Of a stretch of 5,538 bases of DNA, positions 1-5,538 are shown piece after piece. Location of the stretch: positions 1 through 5,538 of the forward strand of contig PBCW01000005.1 of assembly GCA_002718015.1 (NCBI GenBank). Reading direction: 5' to 3'. The notes under the pieces were generated by a model. It saw only the letters and a list, made by a program, of their open reading frames with translations. It did no database searches and was not told where the DNA came from. The first letter of the stretch is position 1. Each line of letters opens with the position of its first letter. The position numbers were made by a program, and so were the translations under genes. The DNA comes from Rhodospirillaceae bacterium (lineage in GTDB: Bacteria > Pseudomonadota > Alphaproteobacteria > UBA8366).

Positions 1-94
1 AACCCTCATCATCAAATTGCTTGGCTGCTTGAATCTCTGGCACGTTTTCTCTTTTTGCCAGATGTTTACTAAGACTTTTGAGGTATTTAAACAC
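1..94 (-). CDS. Partial ORF (N-terminal 31 codons), probable next gene of the type I secretion operon
   Basis: Reading the minus strand downstream of the ABC exporter, one frame stays open from an in-frame TAA near 145 to the window edge. The best start is a GTG at 94-92, preceded by AGGAAA at 108-103 (AGGA 10 nt from the start), 40 nt after the exporter stop. The visible peptide begins MFKYLKSLSKHLAKRENV and continues PEIQAAKQFDDEG. It is basic and probably helical, then turns acidic, with no membrane segment yet. No domain can be recognised from 31 residues. In type I secretion operons the gene after the ABC exporter is often the HlyD-type periplasmic adaptor, and a short charged cytoplasmic leader before the first membrane helix would fit, but this is inference from position. 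A second ABC protein or an unrelated gene is also possible. The frame could be chance, but the close spacing and plausible RBS argue for a real gene. Confidence 0.5.
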   Translation of the reverse strand, partial: MFKYLKSLSKHLAKRENVPEIQAAKQFDDEG

Positions 95-134
95 GGGTAG
101 AATTTCCTGTACTTCTCTAGAACAAATGTTTCGA

Positions 135-1886
135 CTAAGATTTTAAGCGATCTAACACCTGTTTTGCGGGGCCAGCCATTACAATACGGCCTTTTTCCAT
201 TACGAGTATACTATCACAAACTGACAATACTTCCGCGCTGTGGGTAACGGCTAATACGGTAGACTGTTGAGATGCAATCTTGAGATTTGCAGCAAGGTTC
301 TTTTCCGCATTGGCATCAAGATTACTTGTAGGTTCATCTAAAAGCATTATCGGTGGATTTTTCAAAAAGGCCCTAGCTAATGCTAAACGTTGTCTTTGGC
401 CTTTTGACAAATTTCCGCCATTTTCGGTTAACATTGTCGCGTAACCATCCGGCATATCCAAAATGAAATCATGAGCTTCTGCCATTGTGGCAGCTTCTAT
501 GACTGCAGGATCAGTGACCTCAGGCTGCGTTATCGCGATGTTATCCCGAATAGAACCCGAAAAAAGGCTGGTTTCTTGTGGCAAATAGCCAACCCAATAG
601 GCCAACACATCCCGAGAAAATTGGCTTATATCGGCGCCGTCTATCAAAACACGACCCTGATCTGGTGAATAGAGACCGCTAACAACTTTGAGGAATGTGC
701 TTTTACCACTTCCATTGGAACCCAACAAAGCATGCATTCCCTTTGGGCCAATGACTCCCTCAATACCAGAAACCACATCAGCTGTATTATTGCTATAAGC
801 AAAATTTACTTTCTCAAACTTTAACTTTCCCTTAGGCAGAGCCAGCTTCACAACCGTTTTTGAGCGTTCGCCGTCAAGCTTAAATACCGTATCTAGGCGC
901 GTTACAGATTGGCGTAACTGCGAAAAAATGCGCCACTGCGACACTAACTGTGTCATTGGAATTATCATGCGAGCACCAAGCATGTTTGCTGCAATAAGTG
1001 CTCCAATAGTCATTTTTTGGTCGAGTATTGCCAGTGCCCCAATAGTCGTTACAGCAACAGTGGAAGACACCATCATTACGTGCGCAAGCGTTTGGTGAGT
1101 ATCCGCAACCTGCCCTCGCTCGCGGGAACGATATATCAAATCGCCATGGCGGGCCTCCCAAATAGGCTTCAGAGATTTTTGCAAAGCCGATGACTTTACC
1201 GTTTCGCGGGCGCTTAATAATTCTCCCATAAAGTCATCACGTGAGAGGATGCCATCGTGTTCAAGCATTGCAACAGAATCCATCGATATGCCAGAGCGCC
1301 ATGCTAAAACCATAAATAAAGGCATGACAGCCCCCAAAACCCATGCAATGGGGGACGCGATTACGCATACAATGAAAAAGAAAATTACGGCAAAAGGCAA
1401 ATCTATTGCCAAAGCTGCAGAGGGTCCGGAAAGCCCGTTACGAACAATTTCTAAATCTCTAAATAACAGATGCCAATAAGCAGTTGGCCTGCTTTCCAAG
1501 GTTAGAAGTGGAAGGTTCATTACTTTGTCATAAAGCTTGCGCCCTATAACAACATCTAACCTGACAGCAAAGGCTTGAAATATCCTACTCCTACCCTGTC
1601 TCATCACATATTCAAATATGAGTACGAAAATAATACCAGCAATAAGGCCGTATAAGGTGTTCAACCCTCCATGAAAAATGACACGATCATATACCTGCAT
1701 AACGAAAACAGGCACAGATAAAGCTAGCAGATTCACAAAGAATGATACTAGAATAACACCGCGCAATTGAGCTTTTGAGCTTAAAATGATCGCCCGCAAC
1801 CAACCGAATTTTCTTGCTACAGGTTTCTGCTGAACATCTCCGACCATCTGGAGCCTTTTCAATTTTTCGTTGTTTTTGATAAGCAC
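135..1886 (-). CDS. Type I secretion system permease/ATPase (fused ABC exporter)
   Basis: This is an inner-membrane ABC exporter, with membrane and ATPase domains in one chain, expected to act as a dimer and drive ATP-dependent export through a type I secretion channel. The membrane domain spans about residues 40-315, with hydrophobic segments near 42-64, 76-94, 160-178, 181-197, 268-288 and 292-312. The first carries the phrase VPVFVMQVYDRVI, typical of the LapB/PrtD/HlyB-like group. The ATPase domain (about 352-583) has A-loop Tyr364, Walker A GSNGSGKST (389-397), Q-loop LPQE (435-438), signature LSKGQ (493-497), Walker B IMLLDEP (513-519), D-loop SNLD (521-524) and H-loop His549, so it should be active. 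At 583 aa it lacks the N-terminal C39 or C39-like domain of HlyB and LapB and resembles PrtD-sized exporters. The predicted start is GTG at 1886 with no visible RBS; ATG at 1847 (codon 14) has AAAAGG six bases upstream and would give 570 aa. The frame ends with TAG. It is divergent from the cyclase gene. The substrate cannot be deduced. Confidence 0.93.
   Translation of the reverse strand: MLIKNNEKLKRLQMVGDVQQKPVARKFGWLRAIILSSKAQLRGVILVSFFVNLLALSVPVFVMQVYDRVIFHGGLNTLYGLIAGIIFVLIFEYVMRQGRSRIFQAFAVRLDVVIGRKLYDKVMNLPLLTLESRPTAYWHLLFRDLEIVRNGLSGPSAALAIDLPFAVIFFFIVCVIASPIAWVLGAVMPLFMVLAWRSGISMDSVAMLEHDGILSRDDFMGELLSARETVKSSALQKSLKPIWEARHGDLIYRSRERGQVADTHQTLAHVMMVSSTVAVTTIGALAILDQKMTIGALIAANMLGARMIIPMTQLVSQWRIFSQLRQSVTRLDTVFKLDGERSKTVVKLALPKGKLKFEKVNFAYSNNTADVVSGIEGVIGPKGMHALLGSNGSGKSTFLKVVSGLYSPDQGRVLIDGADISQFSRDVLAYWVGYLPQETSLFSGSIRDNIAITQPEVTDPAVIEAATMAEAHDFILDMPDGYATMLTENGGNLSKGQRQRLALARAFLKNPPIMLLDEPTSNLDANAEKNLAANLKIASQQSTVLAVTHSAEVLSVCDSILVMEKGRIVMAGPAKQVLDRLKS
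1854..1859 (-). promoter_or_regulatory. Candidate ribosome binding site for an internal ATG start of the ABC exporter
   Basis: The minus strand reads AAAAGG here, six bases before an in-frame ATG at 1847-1845 (codon 14 of the longest frame). The upstream GTG at 1886 is preceded by GCCACAGCTATGCG, which has no Shine-Dalgarno-like purine run. This favours the shorter 570-aa product, although the match to the ribosomal consensus is only partial. The first 13 residues are hydrophilic and carry no domain, so both forms are functionally plausible. Confidence 0.4.
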
Positions 1887-2014
1887 CGCATAGCTGTGGC
1901 AATACCATACCGACCTTGTTTTTAGAAATACCTGAAGGGGGAGAGGGTAATGATATAAAGACGCCCGTCCAGATAAAAACTTACTTTATCGTTGTTTAGA
2001 TTGTTTTTACTTTG

Positions 2015-2024
2015 GTTGTACAAC
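2015..2024. promoter_or_regulatory. Perfect 10-bp palindrome, candidate operator
   Basis: GTTGTACAAC is its own reverse complement. One further flanking pair (T2013/A2026) also matches, after a mismatch at 2014/2025. It lies about 110 bp upstream of the cyclase start and 130 bp upstream of the exporter start. A dimeric repressor or activator could bind it, but it resembles no operator that I can name. In AT-rich DNA a 10-bp palindrome can arise by chance. Confidence 0.3.
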
Positions 2025-2041
2025 AATTCTACCCTTATCAG

Positions 2042-2091
2042 TATTGCAAATATGAAATCGTCAAAGGCCGTACTAATGATAGTTTGCAATA
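2042..2091. repeat. Inverted repeat TATTGCAAA / TTTGCAATA, candidate paired regulatory sites
   Basis: TATTGCAAA at 2042-2050 is repeated as its exact reverse complement TTTGCAATA at 2083-2091, with 32 bases between the arms and 41 bp centre to centre (about four helical turns). The arms are perfect over 9 bp and do not extend further. The spacing puts the two copies on nearly the same face of the DNA, as expected for two bound copies of one regulator. A long-loop hairpin would be weak, so a protein-binding role is more likely than an RNA one. The binding factor is unknown. Confidence 0.35.
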
Positions 2092-2097
2092 AATCCT

Positions 2098-2119
2098 ATA
2101 TACTCTAGTGTTTGTATAT
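2098..2119. repeat. Short dyad ATATAC-N10-GTATAT upstream of the cyclase
   Basis: ATATAC (2098-2103) and GTATAT (2114-2119) are exact reverse complements separated by ten bases, ending 15 bp before the predicted TTG start. The dyad covers both candidate -10-like hexamers of the cyclase promoter, so a bound factor there would be placed to control cyclase transcription. The arms are short and AT-rich, so chance is a serious alternative. Confidence 0.2.
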
Positions 2120-2134
2120 TGATCTCCGATCCTT

Positions 2135-4660
2135 TTGACAGTTAACTTCAATGAAGGCCGAAAATATCAAGAAATGGTTGAGACACGGGATTTTAGTAAG
2201 ACGTCTTTTAAAAACTCTGAGTGGCAGCCTGGCGATGACGTGCCGCTGGATCAAGCTGGAGAAATCGAACTTGAACGCCCAAAACCTCAGGAAAGCAAGC
2301 CAAGCTGGATTAGTAAAATTCAGCTCGGTACTTTATTTGCGTTCGCTCTTTTAGTTACGGCAGTAATAACTCGTTGGCTTGATCCGGTTCAAATTGAAAC
2401 ACTTCGCAACAAGGCATTCGATCAATACCAACTTTATTCTCCTAGGCCGGCAAAAAATTATCCTGTGGCCATAATTGACCTTGATGAAAAGTCACTCTCA
2501 GAGTTTGGACAGTGGCCGTGGCCTCGAAGTACCGTCGCCAAGATGATTGAGAAGCTTGGTAATCTTAATGTAGCCGCAGTCGGGCTAGATATAATTTTTG
2601 CCGAACCAGACAGGACCTCCCCGGACAGAATAGCGGAAACTTTAACCCAGTTACCGGAGGGCGTGAAAAATAGTTTAAAAGAACTTCCAAACAACGAATC
2701 ATTAATGGCTTTAGCGATGAAAAAAGTACCCGTTGTTGTTGGCCAGGTCGGCTTGTACACACAGCTACCAAAAGGTAAAAAACCATCAAAATTTCCTTCT
2801 CCTTTTAAAGCCTTTAAGGGGGCCGACCCCAAGCCCTTTCTTTTTCAATATGCAAGCCTTATGGCTAATGTGGAACAGTTGGAAATGAACGCGGCTGGCC
2901 ACGGTTTCTTCTCCGTATGGGAAGAAGCTGATGGAGTTATTCGTCGCGTCCCATTAATTGCCCGAATAGGCGCAAAACAAATTCGGCCAGCGCTAACCAT
3001 CGAAATGCTACGTGCTGCCTATGGAACGAATACACTTCTGACAAAAGCCAATGCTGCCGGCATCGAGTCAATCGCAATGCAGATCAAGGGTGCACAAGGC
3101 CAGTTCTTTGATGTTCCTTTGGACGGGAATGGACGAATATGGGTTCATTTTAGCAAGCCCGCCAAACAAAATGTCATACCGGGACAAAGCAGGCTTTATG
3201 TGTCAGCCGCTGACGTTTTGACCAACCGAGTTCAGCCAAACATACTAAAAGGAAAGCTTGTACTCGTTGGAACATCCGCAGCCGGCCTCCAAGATCTTCG
3301 AAATACTCCTGTTGCAAGTCGTTTGCCGGGAGTAGAAGTACACGCAAATATTTTGGAGTCTGTATTTGCAGCTGAGGCAAATTATCAAAAGGCAGTCAAA
3401 ACAGAATATGAAAAACTTATCGGTGATGGAGCAACTCAAAATGAGGCAAGCCAAAAGGTCCGAGCCATAGACAAACGGGACTTTTTCCTTCGGTATCCTG
3501 CTTGGGCCAATAGTGCTGAAATATTACTTATAATCGTCTCAGGGCTTCTTTTAATTCTACTAATACCTCGTTTAGGACCTATACTAACTTTAGTCTGTGT
3601 TGCAATTGCCACCTGTGCGCTTGGCTTACTTTCTTGGCACTTATATACCGCGGAAAATCTGTTACTTGATATAACCTACCCTGGTGCAGTGACCATTGCA
3701 CTGTATGCGGTTTTAGCATTTTCAAATTACACTCGTGAAGCAGCAGAAAAGAGGCAAGTTCGTGGTGCTTTTGCACAATATCTATCACCGGAGCTCATTG
3801 AACAGTTAGCAGAAGATCCCAGTCGACTAAAGCTCGGCGGCGAAACCAAAAGGATGACGCTCTTATTTTGCGACGTGCGAGGTTTTACATCCATCTCGGA
3901 ACTATACAAGTCAGATCCTCAAGGTCTTACTACTCTTATAAATAGGCTACTGACTCCACTGACAAACACAATTTTGGATCGACATGGCACCATCGATAAG
4001 TATATGGGCGATTGCATTATGGCATTTTGGAATGCACCTCTAGATGATGAGGATCAAGAAGGTGATGCCTGTGCTGCTGCATTGCAGATGTTTAAGGACC
4101 TTAAAATATTGAATGAAGAGCGCGAGAACGAAGCACGGGAACAAGGAATCGGTTTCTTACCTTTAAACATCGGCATAGGCATTAACACAGGTGATGTGGT
4201 CGTTGGCAATATGGGCTCCTCCCAGCGCTTTGACTATTCCGTGCTCGGAGATGCAGTGAACACTGCTGCGCGACTTGAAGGTCAATCGAAAGAGTACGGA
4301 TGCAATATTGTTATTGGTCAAGATACAGCAAGTGAGGTTGCAGACCGGTACGCGTTATTGGAGTTAGATAAGATCGCCGTAAAAGGCAAGTCAGAAGCCG
4401 TAACTATTTTTGGCCTCATGGGCGATCACGATTACATGAATGCTTCAACTTTTAGTAAGTACAGAAAAAAGACTGATGAAATGCGTAGAGCATATCTTGC
4501 CCGAGACTGGGATACAGCAGAACAAGCAGCAAAAGAAGCCAGCACACTGTCAGAGGCACCAGCAGGCCTCTATAAAATGTACCTGGACAGAATTGAAAAT
4601 TATCGAAACAACCCGCCGGAAGAAGATTGGAATGGCGTTTACGTGGCAACGACCAAATAG
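2135..4660 (+). CDS. CHASE2 domain-containing class III adenylate cyclase, membrane sensor
   Basis: This is a predicted membrane receptor that makes cAMP from ATP in response to a periplasmic signal. The layout is: cytoplasmic leader 1-60; membrane helix about 63-80; periplasmic CHASE2 domain about 85-412, with the hallmarks IDLDEKSLSEFGQWPWPRS (113-131), GLDIIFAEPDRTSP (150-163) and GVEVHANILESV (399-410); three helices near 461-478, 481-502 and 509-528; linker with FAQYLSPELIEQL (546-558); cyclase domain about 570-760; and a helical tail ending in the motif DWNGVYV (831-837). Catalytic residues are all present: metal-binding Asp580 (LLFCDVRGFT) and Asp626 (KYMGD), substrate-specifying Lys622, Ser702 (FDYSVLGD) in the second substrate position, Asn709 and Arg713 (VNTAAR), and VKGK at 749-752. 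Lys with a hydroxyl residue fits a class IIIb-like adenylate cyclase. The start is TTG at 2135 without a clear RBS, downstream of an in-frame TGA at 2120; ATG at 2174 (828 aa) is the alternative. The gene is divergent from the exporter and convergent with the glycosyltransferase gene. Confidence 0.95.
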   Translation: MTVNFNEGRKYQEMVETRDFSKTSFKNSEWQPGDDVPLDQAGEIELERPKPQESKPSWISKIQLGTLFAFALLVTAVITRWLDPVQIETLRNKAFDQYQLYSPRPAKNYPVAIIDLDEKSLSEFGQWPWPRSTVAKMIEKLGNLNVAAVGLDIIFAEPDRTSPDRIAETLTQLPEGVKNSLKELPNNESLMALAMKKVPVVVGQVGLYTQLPKGKKPSKFPSPFKAFKGADPKPFLFQYASLMANVEQLEMNAAGHGFFSVWEEADGVIRRVPLIARIGAKQIRPALTIEMLRAAYGTNTLLTKANAAGIESIAMQIKGAQGQFFDVPLDGNGRIWVHFSKPAKQNVIPGQSRLYVSAADVLTNRVQPNILKGKLVLVGTSAAGLQDLRNTPVASRLPGVEVHANILESVFAAEANYQKAVKTEYEKLIGDGATQNEASQKVRAIDKRDFFLRYPAWANSAEILLIIVSGLLLILLIPRLGPILTLVCVAIATCALGLLSWHLYTAENLLLDITYPGAVTIALYAVLAFSNYTREAAEKRQVRGAFAQYLSPELIEQLAEDPSRLKLGGETKRMTLLFCDVRGFTSISELYKSDPQGLTTLINRLLTPLTNTILDRHGTIDKYMGDCIMAFWNAPLDDEDQEGDACAAALQMFKDLKILNEERENEAREQGIGFLPLNIGIGINTGDVVVGNMGSSQRFDYSVLGDAVNTAARLEGQSKEYGCNIVIGQDTASEVADRYALLELDKIAVKGKSEAVTIFGLMGDHDYMNASTFSKYRKKTDEMRRAYLARDWDTAEQAAKEASTLSEAPAGLYKMYLDRIENYRNNPPEEDWNGVYVATTK

Positions 4661-4794
4661 TTGTAAGACTAATTCGCATAAACTTGATTGGACACTCCTT
4701 TACGTTTTTTCCCTGCCTAAGGTTACAGCCCCGTACGTAAATGTATTCCATAACGGCTCCCTGCCTTTCCAGCCGCTTGCAAAGAAGTTTCTAT
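4661..4794. other. Intergenic gap between convergent genes
   Basis: This 134-bp gap lies between the 3' ends of the cyclase (plus) and glycosyltransferase (minus) genes, where a bidirectional terminator would be expected. The only T-run (4705-4710) is not preceded by a GC-rich stem. The inverted pair TTTACGT (4699-4705) and ACGTAAA (4735-4741) has a 29-base loop and no following T-run. I therefore call no intrinsic terminator. Confidence 0.5.
4710..4766. repeat. Direct repeat of TCCCTGCCT (two copies)
   Basis: TCCCTGCCT occurs at 4710-4718 and again at 4758-4766, 48 bp apart, between the convergent genes. Only two copies are visible and the intervening DNA carries no mobile-element gene. It may be chance or the trace of a small duplication. 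Confidence 0.25.
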
Positions 4795-5538
4795 TTAAAG
4801 TCTTAATTGGCTGAGTGCAGTCTTAACCCTTGCGAAAACATGTTGCCAGTCACCACAAATACGCTGCCGAAATAATCGCATCGTAGGATACCATGGTGTG
4901 TCATTACGTTTCATTAGCCAACGCCACTCACTTCCATAGGGGAGGAGTAACCAAACTGGCTTCCCGAGCGCGCCGGCAAGGTGCGCAACCGAAGTATCAC
5001 AAGCAATAACCAGATCGAGTTGGTCGATAATTTGTGCTGTATTACCAAAGTCTCTCATTTTCTCCTTGAGATCAGTGATTGTGTCATCCTCAAAACAAGC
5101 TTCCGCCTCCAGAGAGGCAGAACCAGATTGGATTGAATAAAAAACTATTTCTGAAAGACTGAAGAGGGTCATGAAATGTGCGAATGGAATAGAACGATAC
5201 CTGTCGTCGCTATGCGTGGGTCGCCCTGCCCAAGCAATGCCAGTATTGAGCTTACCTCCCTGGCTTGGAACAAAAAAGCAATGTTTCGATTCTGGCGCTT
5301 TGAGATACGGCACTTCGCATGGAATTGTATCCAACTTTGTACGGAATCGACCAGGTAGACTGAGAAGTGGTATTTGCACATCAAAAGTAATTTCGTCACC
5401 ACTATTCAACATATAAATTTCGTCATATCCCTTAATAGACTCTATTACCCGATAAAGCTCTGGTTCGCATAGTATTTTTATCTTGCCACCTGTGCCTCGT
5501 CTTTCTGCCGCTATTTTCGGTACGTAACGAATAAATTG
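4795..5538 (-). CDS. Glycosyltransferase C-terminal part, TPR-associated GT9-like family (5' end off window)
   Basis: The frame is open from the right edge to a TAA at 4797-4795, giving 247 visible residues; the start lies beyond the window. The ATG at 5412 is internal, because coding similarity continues upstream through QFIRYVPKIAAERRGTGGK and KIKILCEPELYRVI. Family hallmarks in order are: QFIRYVP at the edge, where the GT domain normally begins; IPLLSLPGRF and LDTIPCEVPYL (56-79); GIAWAGRPTHSDDRYRSIP (100-118), the likely nucleotide-sugar-binding loop; DLVIACDTSVAHLAGALGKP (175-194); and DTPWYPTMRLFRQ (213-225). This is the heptosyltransferase-like fold found at the C-terminus of bacterial TPR glycosyltransferases, so TPR repeats probably lie off the window. 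The donor sugar and acceptor cannot be read from the sequence; surface polysaccharide or a secreted protein are both possible. The gene converges on the cyclase gene with a 134-bp gap. Confidence 0.88.
   Translation of the reverse strand, partial: QFIRYVPKIAAERRGTGGKIKILCEPELYRVIESIKGYDEIYMLNSGDEITFDVQIPLLSLPGRFRTKLDTIPCEVPYLKAPESKHCFFVPSQGGKLNTGIAWAGRPTHSDDRYRSIPFAHFMTLFSLSEIVFYSIQSGSASLEAEACFEDDTITDLKEKMRDFGNTAQIIDQLDLVIACDTSVAHLAGALGKPVWLLLPYGSEWRWLMKRNDTPWYPTMRLFRQRICGDWQHVFARVKTALSQLRL

Larger units (their letters stand above)
1887..2134. other. Divergent intergenic control region
   Basis: This 248-bp AT-rich gap separates the divergently transcribed ABC exporter and CHASE2 cyclase, so promoters for both genes should lie here or just inside the coding ends. 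I found no convincing sigma-70 pair on either strand. The best plus-strand -10-like hexamers are TATACT (2099-2104) and TATATT (2115-2120), both without a good -35 at 16-18 bp. On the minus strand TTGACG (2064-2059) has only a poor -10 partner. The region also holds a purine run at 1934-1947 and three dyad symmetries listed separately. No small ORF of note and no RNA-like fold was recognised. Confidence 0.6.

Noticed and set aside
1687..1908. Minus-strand 73-codon ORF starting upstream of the exporter
   Set aside because: It is an out-of-frame overlap with the exporter N-terminus; the exporter frame is clearly the coding one and no RBS supports this ORF.
2135..2167. TTGACA at 2135 as the -35 of a cyclase promoter
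   Set aside because: No good -10 hexamer lies 16-18 bp downstream; the nearest AT-rich stretch (2161-2167) is too far and a poor match, and transcripts would start almost on the ATG at 2174.
4699..4741. Hairpin TTTACGT/ACGTAAA as a terminator between convergent genes
   Set aside because: The stem is only 7 bp with a 29-base loop and no T-run follows the second arm, so it does not meet the form of an intrinsic terminator.
4452..4751. Minus-strand 99-codon ORF with AGGGAG five bases before its ATG
   Set aside because: The RBS is good, but most of the frame is antisense to the conserved 3' end of the cyclase gene, and the peptide shows no domain or membrane pattern. It is most likely chance.
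4440..4814. Plus-strand 124-codon ORF overlapping the cyclase 3' end
   Set aside because: It is a shifted-frame shadow of the cyclase C-terminus that runs into the intergenic gap and the glycosyltransferase 3' end, with no recognisable domain or RBS.
5171..5416. Plus-strand ORFs antisense to the glycosyltransferase
   Set aside because: The minus-strand frame carries the conserved glycosyltransferase motifs throughout; the plus-strand frames are shadows without recognisable domains.
1..5538. A wholly new defence, mobile or RNA-based system
   Set aside because: All long frames belong to recognisable families, and no repeat array, transposase, integrase, toxin-antitoxin pair or structured RNA was found. 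The novelty here is limited to gene arrangement and regulatory dyads.

Overview
This window looks like ordinary chromosomal DNA from a Gram-negative bacterium, most likely a proteobacterium and plausibly an alphaproteobacterium of moderate GC content. The support is a type I secretion ABC exporter, a CHASE2-class III nucleotide cyclase and a glycosyltransferase of the kind usually fused to TPR repeats, three families that often occur together in that group. No rRNA, tRNA, CRISPR array, insertion sequence or phage gene was seen.

Layout from left to right: (1) positions 1-94, minus strand, the first 31 codons of a gene that runs off the left edge; (2) 135-1886, minus strand, a complete fused permease/ATPase of type I secretion type (583 aa), directly upstream of gene 1 and probably co-transcribed with it; (3) 1887-2134, a 248-bp divergent intergenic region with several dyad symmetries that could be operators; (4) 2135-4660, plus strand, a complete 841-aa membrane CHASE2 sensor-adenylate cyclase; (5) 4661-4794, a short gap between convergent genes with no clear terminator; (6) 4795-5538, minus strand, the C-terminal 247 residues of a glycosyltransferase that runs off the right edge.

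How they may work together (inference): the exporter, perhaps with an adaptor encoded by the cut-off left gene, would secrete a large protein such as an RTX or adhesin-type substrate. The divergently transcribed cyclase would turn a periplasmic signal sensed by CHASE2 into cAMP. The neighbouring glycosyltransferase could modify a surface or secreted product. The secreted substrate itself is not in the window. Both complete genes have non-ATG predicted starts (GTG and TTG), each with an in-frame ATG at codon 14, so both N-termini are uncertain.
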